Below are positions 43,696 to 54,500 of a stretch of 64,000 nucleotides of DNA, piece by piece. Within the stretch, counting starts at the first letter, position 1. The number at the start of each line of letters is the position of its first letter. Source of the DNA: Phormidium tenue FACHB-1052 (GTDB lineage Bacteria; Cyanobacteriota; Cyanobacteriia; Phormidesmidales; Phormidesmidaceae); NCBI RefSeq assembly GCF_014696675.1, contig NZ_JACJQN010000001.1:682001-746000 (forward strand), written 5' to 3'. Under the pieces are notes generated by a model that did not search any database, was not told the DNA's origin, and saw nothing but the letters and a program-made list of their open reading frames with translations. Both the position numbers and the translations under genes were made by a program.

Positions 43696-44217
43696 ATGCC
43701 AAGAACCCAACGCAACGACAACTTCATCGATAAATCCTTCACCGTCATGGCCGACATGATTTTGAAGATGATGCCCGCCAAAAAGAGCGAGAAAGAGGCC
43801 TTTGCCTACTACCGCGACGGCATGTCGGCCCAGGCCGATGGGGAATATGCTGAGGCTATGGAGAACTACCGCGAAGCCCTGATTCTAGAGGAAGAACCCT
43901 ACGATAAAAGCTTCATCCTTTACAACATGGGCCTGATCCACGCTAGCAACGGCGAACATGAAATTGCCCTAGAGAAGTACAAGGAAGCGCTAGACCTCAA
44001 CCCTCGCCTGTGTCAGGCGCTCAACAACATTGCGGTGATTTACCACTACAAGGGTGAGCAGGCCGAGGCCAGCGGCGACACCGACACCGCCGAAAACCTC
44101 TTCGACGAAGCGGCCCGCTACTGGCTAGAGGCGATCACCATCGCCCCCAACAACTACATCGAAGCCCAAAACTGGATGAAGAACACGGGCCGCATGAAGA
44201 ACGACATCTTCTTCTAA
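43696..44217 (+). CDS. ycf3: photosystem I assembly protein Ycf3
   Basis: TPR chaperone needed to assemble photosystem I. Three tetratricopeptide repeats lie at about residues 35-68, 72-105 and 120-153, including [38 protein letters not shown] and [18 protein letters not shown]. 173 residues equals the family length; the N-terminus [20 protein letters not shown] is the conserved family start. It is a single gene. Confidence 0.96.
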   Translation: MPRTQRNDNFIDKSFTVMADMILKMMPAKKSEKEAFAYYRDGMSAQADGEYAEAMENYREALILEEEPYDKSFILYNMGLIHASNGEHEIALEKYKEALDLNPRLCQALNNIAVIYHYKGEQAEASGDTDTAENLFDEAARYWLEAITIAPNNYIEAQNWMKNTGRMKNDIFF

Positions 44218-44238
44218 GGCCAACTCTTTAACCCGTAG

Positions 44239-44255
44239 GGTGGGCAGTGCCCACC
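44239..44255. repeat. GGTGGGC-AGT-GCCCACC hairpin
   Basis: Perfect 7-bp palindromic arms with a 3-base loop, 21 bases after the ycf3 stop. The GTAGGGTGGGCA...TGCCCACC style resembles a dispersed cyanobacterial palindromic repeat, and it may end the ycf3 mRNA. Confidence 0.6.
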
Positions 44256-44386
44256 ATCCAACTTTCGCTGTGTAGGTTCAATCTGTCCCTGCTGTCCCTT
44301 GCTGGGTGACTATTGTTGGGTGCCATTGCATTTGACCCAACTTACAGCCGATAAGCTTCAATTCCCCTTTCTGGATTCCCGTCCCC

Positions 44387-44674
44387 ATGATCGATCTTGA
44401 ACAGGTTCGCAAAGTGGCCCTGCTGGCCCGCCTAGAGCTAACCGCCGAAGAAGAAGCGCAGTTCACCGGGCAGCTCAGCGGCATTCTCGACTACGTGGAG
44501 CAGCTCAAGGAGCTGAACACCGACGACGTAGAGCCCACCACCCGCGCCATCGAGCTAAGCAACATCACCCGCACCGACAGCCTCCAGACCTTTGCCGAAC
44601 GCGATGCCATTCTCGACTGTGCCCCCGATCGCGAAGATGGCTTTTTCAAAGTGCCCAAGATCCTCAGCGAGTAG
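44387..44674 (+). CDS. gatC: Asp-tRNA(Asn)/Glu-tRNA(Gln) amidotransferase subunit GatC
   Basis: Small subunit of the GatCAB enzyme that converts Glu-tRNA(Gln) to Gln-tRNA(Gln). Motifs: VRKVALLARLELTAEEEAQF, LSGILDYVEQLKELNTDDV, and the C-terminal FFKVPKIL. 95 residues, normal. GatA and GatB are not adjacent, as usual in cyanobacteria. Confidence 0.96.
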   Translation: MIDLEQVRKVALLARLELTAEEEAQFTGQLSGILDYVEQLKELNTDDVEPTTRAIELSNITRTDSLQTFAERDAILDCAPDREDGFFKVPKILSE

Positions 44675-44879
44675 GGCAGGGTTCAAATTTCACTAATTCA
44701 GTCTCAATGGCCGTTTAACCCACTGGTTGTTAGGCAAGGTCTGGTTTCTTACGATTTCCTACCGATAGCGCTGGCCGATCTCAACCTATAGGACAATCGA
44801 CCTCAGCTTAAATATGTAGCAGTTGTCAGTCGATAGCTGCGGCATAGCTTTGTTCTGGGTTCTCCTATGTTGAGGTGCC

Positions 44880-46022
44880 ATGAAGCGTCGGCAGTTGGTT
44901 AAAACGACAACCTTGGGCGTGGCAGCGGCTACGACCGCGAGTGTAGCCGCCTGCACTGGGGCTTCTTCCCCCGTGGCTGAGGGCGGCGCTGAGGATCTGC
45001 CCCGGATTGATTGGCAGATGGCAACTAGCTGGCCTGCGGCCCTCGACACGATTTTGGGCGGGGCGCAGACCTTTGCCGATCGCGTCAGTGCCATGAGCGG
45101 CGGGCAGTTCACCATTTCACCCCGCTCCGCTGGCGAAATTGCCCCACCGCTAGAAGTGCTGAATGTGGTCTCTCAGGGGGCGGTGCCCTGTGGCCACACA
45201 GCTTCGTACTACTACGTGGGGCGCAGCCCGGTGATGGGTTTTGGGGCCAGTCTGCCCTTTGGCTTCACGCCCCAGCAGCAAAACGCCTGGCTCTACGAGG
45301 GGGGCGGGCTAGACAAGCTCCAGGAATTTTATGCCCGCCAGTTCAACGTGATTCAGTTTCCCGCTGGCAATACCGGGGCGCAGATGGGGGGGTGGTTTCG
45401 CCGCGAGATCGCCAGCGTCAGCGACCTGGCGGGGCTCAAGATGCGTATCCCTGGTCTGGGGGGCCAGGTGATGAGCAAGCTGGGGGTGACGGTGCAGACG
45501 TTGCCGGGGGGCGAGATTTTTCAGGCATTGCAAACTGGGGCGATCGACGCCGCCGAGTGGGTTGGCCCCTACGACGACGAAAAGCTGGGGCTGAATAAGG
45601 TGGCCCAGTACTACTACTACCCCGGCTGGTGGGAGCCGGGCAGCACCCTCGAAGTGCAGATTAACCTCGACCAGTGGAACCAATTGCCCGAGGTCTATCA
45701 GCAGATCGTGCGCACGGCGGCTTTTGAGGCCAACTTAGAAATGCTGTCGCGCTACGAAACCCGCAACAACGAAGCTTTGCAGCGCCTGGTTGACGGCGGC
45801 GTGCAGCTGCGCGAGTACAGCGCTGAGATTATGACCGCCGCCCAGGAGGCTACCTTTGACCTCTACGACGAGTTTGCCGCTAGCGATGCCGACTTTAAAG
45901 CGATCTATGACGACTGGCGCGGGTTTCGCGATCGCATCTATGCCTGGAGCCAGCTCAACCAGGGAGCCTTTGAGCGCTTTGTCTACAGCAATCTGAAGGC
46001 TGGGGGCGAGCCGCCCGCCTAG
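44880..46022 (+). CDS. TRAP transporter substrate-binding lipoprotein (TakP-like DctP)
   Basis: Periplasmic binding protein of a TRAP transporter. The N-terminus has a twin-arginine RRQLVK and a lipobox ending at Cys25 (SVAAC), so it is probably a Tat-exported lipoprotein. The body closely follows the TakP/2-oxoacid and lactate-binding group: [28 protein letters not shown] and [14 protein letters not shown]. The likely ligand is a 2-oxoacid or lactate, perhaps with a bound cation (family inference). It converges on the permease genes, with 25 bases between the stop codons. Confidence 0.9.
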   Translation: MKRRQLVKTTTLGVAAATTASVAACTGASSPVAEGGAEDLPRIDWQMATSWPAALDTILGGAQTFADRVSAMSGGQFTISPRSAGEIAPPLEVLNVVSQGAVPCGHTASYYYVGRSPVMGFGASLPFGFTPQQQNAWLYEGGGLDKLQEFYARQFNVIQFPAGNTGAQMGGWFRREIASVSDLAGLKMRIPGLGGQVMSKLGVTVQTLPGGEIFQALQTGAIDAAEWVGPYDDEKLGLNKVAQYYYYPGWWEPGSTLEVQINLDQWNQLPEVYQQIVRTAAFEANLEMLSRYETRNNEALQRLVDGGVQLREYSAEIMTAAQEATFDLYDEFAASDADFKAIYDDWRGFRDRIYAWSQLNQGAFERFVYSNLKAGGEPPA

Positions 46023-46047
46023 TGCAAAGACTAACGCTATGGTGGGG

Positions 46048-47382
46048 CTACTGGAGCGATCGCTCTACCAGCCAGCTCACCGTCTGGGGAAACACCATCA
46101 CGACCACCAGCACCACCAGCTGAATGGCCATAAACGGCAGCGCGCTGCGGTGAATTTCGCGGGTGGTAATGGTTTTTGGAGCCACGCTCTGCAAATAAAA
46201 CAGCGAGAACCCCACCGGCGGCGAAATAAACGCCGTTTGCAAGTTCAGCGCCATCACCACCCCAAACCACACCATGTCGATGCCTAATGCCTGGGCGGCG
46301 GGCACCAGCAGTGGCATAGCGATAAAGCAAATTTCAATAAATTCTAAAAATACCCCCATAGCAAAAATAACCAGGTTGGCCACCAGCAAAAAGGTCACGT
46401 AGCCCCCCGGCATGTTCACCAGCAGATTGGTGATTAGGGTTTTGCCCCCCAGGGCATCAAACACTAGGCCAAAAAACGACGAGCAAAACAGAATAATCAG
46501 CACTACCCCGGTCACGATCGCCGTGGCGTGGGCCGCCTCCTGCAGCAGCTTGAGCGTCAGTCGCCGGTTGAGGGCAGCTAGCCCACAGGCTCCCACGGCC
46601 CCGACCGCGCCCGCTTCGGTGGGGGTGGCAAGGCCAAAGAAAATGCTGCCCAGCACCACAAAAATCAGCAGTACTGGCGGCACGATCGCCTTCATCACCC
46701 GCTTGAGCAGCTCCCAACGGCTGATCTGGCGCATCGCTAGGGGCAACGACGGGGCCGTACCGGGTTTAAAGTAAGCCACCATGAGCACATAGACCGCGTA
46801 AGCTCCGGCCAGCATCAGCCCCGGAATCAGCGCCCCCAAAAACAGATCGCCCACCGACACCCCCAGCTGGTCGCTCAGCACCACCAGCACCAGGCTGGGC
46901 GGAATTAGCTGCGCCAGGGTGCCCGAGGCAATGATGGTGCCAGCGGCCAGCTCCTTGTCGTAGCCGTGGCGCAGCATAATCGGCAGCGAAATCATGCCCA
47001 TGAGAATGACCGTGGCGGCCACCACCCCAGTTGTCGCCGCCAGCAGGGTGCCAACCAGCACCACCGCCAGGGCCATGCCGCCGCGCAGGGGGCCAAGTAC
47101 TAGGCCAATGGTCTCTAGTAGCTCCTCCGCCAGGCCCGACTTTTCGAGCACCGCGCCCAGGAACACAAAAAACGGAATTGCCAGCAGCGTGAAGTTGCCC
47201 ATGGTGCCAAACCAGATGTTGGGCAGCAGCAGCAGGCGGGCGGGCTCAAAGGCCCCCAGCAGCCAGCCCACCAGGCCAAACACCAGCCCCGTACCGGCAA
47301 AGGAAAATGCCACGGGGTAGCCACTCATCAAGATCAAAAAGAAGCCAACGAACATGGCGATCGCCAACCACTCGTAGCCCAT
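46048..47382 (-). CDS. TRAP transporter large permease subunit (DctM)
   Basis: Main transport subunit, ion-coupled. About 12 hydrophobic helices in 444 residues. Motifs: [41 protein letters not shown] and [19 protein letters not shown] (each around 20 residues). It is downstream of the small permease gene and faces the binding-protein gene. Confidence 0.93.
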   Translation of the reverse strand: MGYEWLAIAMFVGFFLILMSGYPVAFSFAGTGLVFGLVGWLLGAFEPARLLLLPNIWFGTMGNFTLLAIPFFVFLGAVLEKSGLAEELLETIGLVLGPLRGGMALAVVLVGTLLAATTGVVAATVILMGMISLPIMLRHGYDKELAAGTIIASGTLAQLIPPSLVLVVLSDQLGVSVGDLFLGALIPGLMLAGAYAVYVLMVAYFKPGTAPSLPLAMRQISRWELLKRVMKAIVPPVLLIFVVLGSIFFGLATPTEAGAVGAVGACGLAALNRRLTLKLLQEAAHATAIVTGVVLIILFCSSFFGLVFDALGGKTLITNLLVNMPGGYVTFLLVANLVIFAMGVFLEFIEICFIAMPLLVPAAQALGIDMVWFGVVMALNLQTAFISPPVGFSLFYLQSVAPKTITTREIHRSALPFMAIQLVVLVVVMVFPQTVSWLVERSLQ

Positions 47383-47448
47383 GGCGCACCTTACAAAGGG
47401 GACTTAAAAAACCTGAATCCTGAAAACGATGAAACTGCCCATGACTGC

Positions 47449-48060
47449 TCACTCCAGAGGCGGGAGATCAGCCTCGGCCTCTGGCAGCTGCCTGCCCTCG
47501 ATATAGCCGCACCACACCGCCCAATATTTGATCGCCTGGGCCACGGCCTGAAGCAGCAGCAGCCCAAAACCCACCAGCACCATCGATTTGATCGGTGCTC
47601 TGGGCAGCCCGCTGGCGTCGGGAGACACCTCCCAGCGGCCCCAGGTGCCATCGGGCAGCAGCCCCCACGACTGCATCACCGGGTTCACCGTCACCCACAG
47701 CCCCAGCACGCAAAAGGGAATCAGAAACAGCACCGTGCCCCAGAAGCTAATCATGGCCTTACGGCGATCGCTCCAGCCCGACTCCAAAAAATCGACCCGC
47801 ACATTCGCCCCCTGCTGAAGAATGTAGGGAAAGCTGAGCAAAAAGGTAATCGAAAATAGGTACCACTGCCACTCAAGCAGCCCGTTCGAGGCCAATTGCA
47901 GACCCAAAAAACGGCCAATGTAGCGAGCCATGACGTTGTAAAAACCCACGGCCACGGTGAGCAGCACCAGCCAGCTCAGACTCTTGCCAATCCACTCGCT
48001 CAGGTTGTCGATCGCCTGAGCCACCCGCAACAGCCGTCCAATCAGTCCAGGATTCAGCAC
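47449..48060 (-). CDS. TRAP transporter small permease subunit (DctQ)
   Basis: Four-helix membrane subunit that pairs with DctM. 203 residues with LLVLLTVAVGFYNVMARYI-like first segment and ELEWQWYLFS-like NGLLEWQWYLFSITFLLSFPY, and QGANVRVDFLESGWSDR, a DctQ signature. It lies 66 bases upstream of dctM on the same strand. Confidence 0.9.
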   Translation of the reverse strand: MLNPGLIGRLLRVAQAIDNLSEWIGKSLSWLVLLTVAVGFYNVMARYIGRFLGLQLASNGLLEWQWYLFSITFLLSFPYILQQGANVRVDFLESGWSDRRKAMISFWGTVLFLIPFCVLGLWVTVNPVMQSWGLLPDGTWGRWEVSPDASGLPRAPIKSMVLVGFGLLLLQAVAQAIKYWAVWCGYIEGRQLPEAEADLPPLE

Positions 48061-48117
48061 TCTTTAGATCCCCCGCCGACTAGCGTTGGAGTTGATAATA
48101 CCGCCTAATGGAATGTG

Positions 48118-48456
48118 CTACAGAGCAGAGGTTTGAGGTAGTGCATTAGCCCTGTCGTAAAGGACTACCCCAACGCGATCGATATGGTCAACCAGCGGCT
48201 GATCCAGGCTGTTGTAGTGAACTACGTCGAAAAAATAGGGCAGGGGCAGCTCTTCATTGAGCAGATCGGCAAGCTGGGCGAGGGTGCGGCGGGTGATGCG
48301 ATCGCCCTTCACCGCCAAATCTACGTCTGACCCTGGTTTGTAATTGCCCTTGGCCCGCGAGCCAAACAGCACCACCGCCGCAATTTCCTCAAACTGGCAG
48401 CAGGCCGCAACGATTTGAGCCATATCGCTCTCTGTCAGCCCGTAGGCGTTAGCCAT
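48118..48456 (-). CDS. mntA: MNT nucleotidyltransferase, antitoxin MntA
   Basis: Minimal nucleotidyltransferase of a HEPN/MNT (type VII) toxin-antitoxin pair. The active site is GSRAKGNYKPGSDVDL, with Gly32-Ser33 and the metal ligands Asp44 and Asp46, and a third Asp near residue 77 in YFFDVV. Known MntA proteins AMPylate a tyrosine of the HEPN toxin to silence it. 112 residues. Its start overlaps the hepT stop by 8 bases. Confidence 0.9.
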   Translation of the reverse strand: MANAYGLTESDMAQIVAACCQFEEIAAVVLFGSRAKGNYKPGSDVDLAVKGDRITRRTLAQLADLLNEELPLPYFFDVVHYNSLDQPLVDHIDRVGVVLYDRANALPQTSAL

Positions 48457-48853
48457 CAGCTTTCACCTTTAGGACTTGGTAAAGTTCGGTCAGCAAGGGA
48501 AAGTAGTCGTTGCGAATGCTAGTTTCGACTGCGATCGCCGTGGCTTCGTTGTAGGTATGCGTGGTCAAATTGCGGTCTTGTAGCGCGCTCATCCAACCAT
48601 GCCCTTGACTAATCAGGCCGATTTGAAACCCCTGCTTAATTGCCTCCCTGGGAGTTTTGACCAGGATTCCCTCAGCTTCTTCATAGTCTTTCATCACCTT
48701 CCACGCTAGCTCAAAGGCCAGCTCAAAAAACTGAATGATCCCCGCCCTCTCCACCAGGGAGGGTGACTCAATCGCCAGGGCATCGCGCAGCAGCAAAAAC
48801 GTGCGCTCGAAGTTAGCGAATCGCTGGACCCAGCGGGTATCGAGGGGATGCAT
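48449..48853 (-). CDS. hepT: HEPN toxin HepT (HI0074-like)
   Basis: Helical HEPN-fold RNase-type toxin. The motif RX4HXY is intact as Arg94-NLTT-His99-Thr-Tyr101; the Tyr is the known AMPylation target in such pairs. FFELAFELAWKVMKDYEEAEG is the family core (21 residues, trimmed mentally to ELAFELAWKVMKDY). 134 residues. It precedes mntA and follows puuE by 26 bases, inside the transporter/allantoinase block. Confidence 0.9.
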   Translation of the reverse strand: MHPLDTRWVQRFANFERTFLLLRDALAIESPSLVERAGIIQFFELAFELAWKVMKDYEEAEGILVKTPREAIKQGFQIGLISQGHGWMSALQDRNLTTHTYNEATAIAVETSIRNDYFPLLTELYQVLKVKADG

Positions 48854-48879
48854 GGGCGCGCAAGGTGAACTCTTCTAGA

Positions 48880-49794
48880 TTAGGCGGGTTTGTGGTGTTC
48901 GTGCCAGTGGCGAGCGATGTCGACGCGGCGGCAGATCCAGACGCGATCGCGCCCCTGCACATAGTCCAAAAACCTCGCCAGTGCTGCCGTGCGCCCCGGC
49001 TTGCCCGCCAGGCGACAGTGTAGGCCAATGCTCATCATCTTGGGGCAGTCGTCGCCCTCAGCGTAGAGAGTGTCGAAGGCATCGCACAGGTAGGCAAAAA
49101 ACTGATCCCCCGAGTTGAAGCCCGCATAGGTGGCAAAGCGCATGTCGTTGTTATCGAGGGTGTAGGGAATCACCAGGTGCGGCCTGCCGTACTCAGTATT
49201 CCAGTAGGGCAGGTCGTCGGCGTAGCTGTCGGCGTCGTAGAGAAAGCCGCCCTCTTCGACCACCAGGGCGCGGGTATTAGGGCTGTTGCGGCCCTGATAA
49301 AAGCCCAGGGGCCTACAGCCCGCCACCTGCGTGTGAACCTCCACCGCCTTCCAAATGTGCTCGCGCTCGGCCTCAATGCCAAAATACTGGTAATCAATCC
49401 AACGGTAGCCGTGGCTGGCGATCTCCCAGTCGGCCTCGGTCATGGCGGCGATCGCCTCAGGGTTACGGGCCATAGCCATGGCCACGGCATACACCGTCAG
49501 CGGCAGGCCGCGCCCCGTAAACAGCCGGTGCAGCCGCCAAAACCCCGCCCGACTGCCGTACTCATACATCGATTCCATGTTCATATTGCGCACTCCGCGC
49601 AGCGGTGCAGCCCCCACACTTTCTGACAGAAATGCCTCCGAGGCCGCGTCGCCGTGGAGAATGCAGTTTTCGCCCCCCTCTTCGTAATTAATCACAAACT
49701 GCACTGCAATTCTGGCGTTGCCGGGCCACTGGGCTTGGGGCGGAGTGCGTCCGTAGCCCACCAAGTCGCGGGGGTAGGAAGGAGAAATTGCCAT
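48880..49794 (-). CDS. puuE: PuuE-type allantoinase (polysaccharide deacetylase fold)
   Basis: Metal-independent allantoinase that opens allantoin to allantoate in purine degradation. Close match to Pseudomonas PuuE along the length: YPRDLVGYGRTPPQAQWPG, NYEEGGENCILHGDAASEAF, YEYGSRAGFWRLHRLF, ASHGYRWIDYQYF and LVIPYTLDNNDMRFATYAGF. The classical deacetylase metal triad is modified as in PuuE. 304 residues, normal. No urate oxidase, transthyretin-like hydrolase or allantoate enzyme is in the window, so pathway assignment rests on this protein alone. Confidence 0.85.
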   Translation of the reverse strand: MAISPSYPRDLVGYGRTPPQAQWPGNARIAVQFVINYEEGGENCILHGDAASEAFLSESVGAAPLRGVRNMNMESMYEYGSRAGFWRLHRLFTGRGLPLTVYAVAMAMARNPEAIAAMTEADWEIASHGYRWIDYQYFGIEAEREHIWKAVEVHTQVAGCRPLGFYQGRNSPNTRALVVEEGGFLYDADSYADDLPYWNTEYGRPHLVIPYTLDNNDMRFATYAGFNSGDQFFAYLCDAFDTLYAEGDDCPKMMSIGLHCRLAGKPGRTAALARFLDYVQGRDRVWICRRVDIARHWHEHHKPA

Positions 49795-50178
49795 AGGAGA
49801 TGAGGAATGGAGTTTGCAGCGCGATTTAGGCTGGATTTTAAGGGTTAAATTACGCTTTGGTCTAGCTAACTTGCTGGGCTAGCTCACAACTTTTTCACCA
49901 CAAAAAGGATCCCTCAAGTTCGGTTTCTCGTAAAAAAACATGGGCCAAGGTCACGAATTAGCGCTTCTACACTGGTTTATGATCTTATGATCTATAGATC
50001 GGCTAATGTCGAAATACAGCTAAAGGCGGATAAGAATACAGGGGGCTGAGCTACGGTGTAGCATGAAGTTTGTGTTCTTAAACATCAATTAACTCTGCTG
50101 GCGGCTTGGCTGACAGCACAACCACCACAGAATTGTGGCACTGGAGCTACGGCTTTGTTGAACGGAAGGAGTAAACCC
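49795..50178. other. puuE-cysH intergenic region
   Basis: Divergent promoters for puuE and cysH should lie here. I see a short imperfect repeat ATGATCTTATGATCTATAGATC (around 49979-50000) and a small CCACA-GAAT-TGTGG hairpin at 50125-50138, neither matched to a known operator. No NtcA-type GTA-N8-TAC site was found near cysH. Confidence 0.45.
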
Positions 50179-50955
50179 ATGTCAGATGTCGCGCTCTTGC
50201 CCAGCAAGGTGCAGGCCGCCCCCGTTCTTGACCTCGACGCTATCAACCGAGAGTGGGGAGAGGCTGACGCCAGCAGTCTGGTGCAGTGGGGCTACAGCAC
50301 CTTTGGCGATGGTCTCGTCATGAGCACTAGCTTTGGTATTCAGTCGGCGGTGATGCTGCATCTGGTGACCCAGGTGGTGCCTCAAATTCCAATCATTTGG
50401 GTGGACACTGGCTATCTGCCGGTTGAGACCTACCGCTTTGCTGAGGAACTCTCGACCCGCCTCAACCTCAACCTCAAGGTCTACCAGTCGCCCCTCAGCC
50501 CGGCTCGCATGGAAGCCCTGCACGGACGCCTGTGGGAGCAGCACGATGTAGAGGCGCTAAACCGCTACGACAAAATCCGTAAGGTAGAGCCCATGCAGCG
50601 GGCCTTGGACGACCTCAACGCCACGGCTTGGCTCACTGGGCTGCGATCAGATCAGACTGACCACCGCAAGTCCCTAGGGCGGGTGGGCCAGCAGGGGGGC
50701 CGCTACAAGCTGCTGCCCATTCTTAAGTGGACTTCCAAGGATGTGTACGACTACTTGGTGGCCCACGACTTGCCCTACCACCCGCTGTTTGATCAGGGCT
50801 ATGTGACGGTGGGCGATTGGCATTCTAGCCGTCCGATCACGGCGGCTGATGATAACGAGCGCGACACTCGATTTAAGGGGCTCAAGCAGGAATGCGGTCT
50901 GCACCTGCCTCAGTCACCTGAGGAGGCGGCTAGCTTAGACTCTAGTTCGCTGTAG
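50179..50955 (+). CDS. cysH: phosphoadenylyl-sulfate reductase (thioredoxin-dependent)
   Basis: Reduces PAPS to sulfite in sulfate assimilation. The ATG at 50179 has GGAAGGAG about 8 bases upstream; a TTG frame start at 50155 is not needed. The C-terminal catalytic cysteine is Cys239 in [20 protein letters not shown] and [14 protein letters not shown] support the family. The CCxxRK iron-sulfur motif of APS reductases is absent, so the PAPS-type is inferred. 258 residues, normal. Single gene. Confidence 0.94.
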   Translation: MSDVALLPSKVQAAPVLDLDAINREWGEADASSLVQWGYSTFGDGLVMSTSFGIQSAVMLHLVTQVVPQIPIIWVDTGYLPVETYRFAEELSTRLNLNLKVYQSPLSPARMEALHGRLWEQHDVEALNRYDKIRKVEPMQRALDDLNATAWLTGLRSDQTDHRKSLGRVGQQGGRYKLLPILKWTSKDVYDYLVAHDLPYHPLFDQGYVTVGDWHSSRPITAADDNERDTRFKGLKQECGLHLPQSPEEAASLDSSSL

Positions 50956-51511
50956 GGCGGGTGGTTGACTGGCGATCGCCCCTTTCCGCCGCCCTCTCTG
51001 GCTTTAGTGATGCTGTCTTGTTGTTAACGCATCAGCCACTAGCAGTGAAGCAAAAACTGAACCCTCTGGGAAGGTTCAATGGTTGGATTAGCATCACCTT
51101 CTGCGGTATTGTCTGCTGTGGAAAAATGGGGCGATCGCCTCGATTTTTCAGTCTTGACTAGAGAAGTGCGAGACACTTTTGCGCCTGCTGTGTAGGTTCA
51201 ACTAGGAAAAGATGGCAGAGACAGGATGAAGTTCAAAAGCATGGCTTTAAGCCTGGTTAAAGTTTGGGATCAGCCATTAACGCTATGGGCAACATTGAGG
51301 GTACGCACAACAATGGCTAGTTTGGTTACGGCTAAACGTGGGGTCTACCGAATGTCTAGGGCGACGCGATCAACGTCTGCCCCAGGGGGGAGGTTTCCCC
51401 ATTCAAATTCTTTTAGACTAGACGGGTTAGGCCGAGGTATGACTTCTAACCATTCAGAAATGCCCATCAACGGCATAGCTTATCCCTCTTGGTACATGCC
51501 CTGAATCGCCA
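50956..51511 (+). other. cysH to hybrid-kinase intergenic region
   Basis: About 550 bases without a credible gene. An open frame at 51226-51504 shows no domain and biased composition. The only clear structure is the hairpin at 51121-51149. Confidence 0.55.
51121..51149 (+). terminator. hairpin with HIP1 in its stem
   Basis: GAAAAAT (51121-51127) pairs with ATTTTTC (51143-51149), and the inner stem is formed by GGGGCG/CGCCTC around a GCGATCGC octamer. It lies 165 bases after the cysH stop. Confidence 0.5.
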
Positions 51512-54500
51512 ATGTCCTCAGCTCCCCTACCTAACGACGAAGCGGGACGGTTAGAAGCCCTGCGGCGCTACGAAATTTTAGATACTCCCCCCGAAGCTGG
51601 GTTCGATCGCATCACTGCTTTGGCTGCCCGGCTGTTTAACGTGCCCATGGCCCTGGTTTCCCTAGTGGATGAATCTCGGGCTTGGTTTAAGTCTTGCTAT
51701 GGGTTTGAGGGGCAAGAAATGCAGCGGCACAGTACGTTTTGTAGCCATGCGCTGCTGTCTGAAGACGTGTTAGTTGTCCCTGAGGCGCGCCACGATCGCC
51801 GCTTTGCCGATAACCCCCTAGTGCAAGCTGAGCCAGGGTTGCGCTTTTATGCCGGAGCCCCCCTGCGCAATCAAGACGGCTTTATTTTAGGCACTCTGTG
51901 CCTGCTTGACACTCAGCCACGAGACGATTTTGGCCGTGACCAGCAGGCGATGCTGTCAGATCTAGCCGCCATGGTGATCGATGAACTCGACCTGCGTTTG
52001 GCCGCCCACCGAGTGGACTCCATCGACCAGGCCTTGCTAGCAGTTACCCAGGGGGTGGCTACCCAAACCGGGGATGCCTTTTTCTCGGCTTTGGTGCTGC
52101 ATCTCACCCAGACCCTAGGGGTTGACTATGCCTATGTTGGTCTGGTCACGGGCGCTGGGCAAGATGCCATCCAAACCATTGCCGTCTGCGCCCAAGGGCA
52201 AATAGCCGAAAATTTTGACTATCTCCTACACCATACTCCCTGCCATCAGGTGCTGCTTAAGCGCGAACTGTGCTGCTATGCCAGTGGCGTTAGGGTTCAG
52301 TTTCCGCAGGCGGCGCTGCTGAAACCCTTGGGCATTGACAGCTACGCAGCGATTCCCTTTTTTGACCCCGAGGGCAATCCTTTAGGTTTGCTGGGCGTGA
52401 TGGACAGCAAGCCCTGGGGCAACGTGCAGCTAATCAAAGCGCTGCTGCCCATTTTTGCTCTGCGCATTGCCACCGAACTCGACCGGCAGCGTACCGATGC
52501 CGCTCGGCTCCAGGTGCAGCAAGACCTAGAGCATTTGGTAGCCCAGCGCACTGCTGAGCTTTCCCAAACCAATCACCGACTACAGTTAGAAATTGAAGAA
52601 CGACGGCAAGCCGAAATCGCCTTGGAAAAAGAGCAGGAGCTGCTGCGGGTGCTGCTCGAAAACGTGCAGGCGGGCATTGTGGCCTGCGATGAAGCGGGCA
52701 TGTTAAGGCTGTTTAACCAGGCGGCGCGAGACTTCCACGGTCTGCCAGAGGCACCGCTACCCCCCGATCGGTGGGCCGACTACTACGACCTTTACCATTC
52801 CGACGGCAAAACACCTCTGGCTCAGGAGGCGATTCCGCTGTTTCGGGCGCTGCGGGGCGATCGCGTGGTCGACGCTGAGATGGTGATTGCGCCTAAGGGG
52901 GGTAAGGCACGTACGGTGCTGACGAGTGGCCAGGCGATCGCCACCCTAGACGGCAATAACCGGGGTGCCGTGGTCGTTATGCACGACATTACGGAACGCA
53001 AACAGGTCGAAAATGCCTTGCGCGACAGTGAAGCTCGGCTATCTAGCATTTTTGAAACGGTGCCCAACGGCATTATTATTTTTGACGACGAGGGCCAGCT
53101 AGTCACCGCAAACTCAACCGCAGAGGAGATCTTTAAGCTGACTCGCAGTGAATTGGCCGATCGCGCCTACAACGACCTGTCATGGGCTATTACTACAGTA
53201 GATGGGCAGCCCTTTGCCCCCGAAGACCTGCCCTTTGCTCAGGTCATGCGCGCTAAAACACCGATTCACGGCATTGAATATGCGATTACCCATGCCGATG
53301 GCAGCCGCGCAATTCTCTGCATTAACGCTTCACCGTTGTTCGACGCTGATGGCCACATTACCAATGTGATTACGTCGATTACCGACATCACCGAGCGGCA
53401 CCAGTCTGCGGCTACTCTCCAGGCCTCTGAAGAACGCTATCGCTCGGTGATTGAAACCGTTGCCGAGGGCATTGTGCTCCAGCACGCCGATGGCAGCATT
53501 TTTACCTGCAATGCCAGCGCTGAAGAGATTTTGGGCCTGACCGCCGAGCAAATGATGGGACGCAGCTCCCTCGACCCTCGCTGGTCATCTACCTATGAGG
53601 ATGGCTCTCCCTTTGCGGGCGATCAGCACCCCGCCATGGTCACGCTGCGAACCGGGGAGCCGCAGTCTAACGTGATCATGGGGGTGCATAAACCCGATGG
53701 CACCCTCACCTGGATCTCGATCAACACCCGACCGCTGTTTCACCCCAATGACCCCACGCCCTTTGCCGCGGTGGCTTCGTTTTCGAATATTACTGCCCGC
53801 AAGTTGGCCGAGGCTGAGCGGGCTCAGCTGATTCGAGAGCAGGCCGCCCGTCTCGATGCCGAAGTTGGCCAGTTTCGCTCAGCGCTACTGGTGGATATTA
53901 GTACGACGCTGGCCTCGCTGCTCAACCATACAGATACCCTAGAACGGGTTGCCGATCGGGTGGTGCCGTTTTTTGCCGACTGGTGTGCGATCGATCTGCT
54001 GCACCCAAACCAGGGCCGGAGCCAGAGCCTTGAGCGGGTGGCAATGGCGCACTGCGATCGCGCTAAAGTCGAGTTGGGCTGGCAGCTACATCGCCAATAC
54101 CCACCGTCGCTGGATGCTCTAGAGGGAGTGCCCAAAATTTTGCGCACGGGCCAAACCCAACTGGTGGCCGAGATTCCACCAGCGATGCTAGAGACGGCGG
54201 CCCACGACGGCGAGCACCTGCGTTTGCTGCAAGGGCTAGGTCTGAGGTCTTGTATTATTGCCCCGCTAATTGCTCGGGGACAAACCCTGGGAGCGATTTC
54301 CTTTGTGATGGCTGAAACTGGCCGCCGCTATGGTGCTAACGACCTGGCCCTGGCTGAGAATATTGCCCATCAGGTGGCGATCGCCGTCGATAACGCCCGC
54401 CTCTACCAAGCAGAGCAAACCGCACGCAATGAGGCTGAAGCGGCTAACCGCATCAAAGACGAGTTTTTGGCGGTGCTCTCCCACGAGCTGAGGTCGCCCC

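Noticed and set aside
51226-51504. 92-codon frame upstream of the hybrid kinase
   Set aside because: No domain, low-complexity composition, no ribosome site; probably chance.
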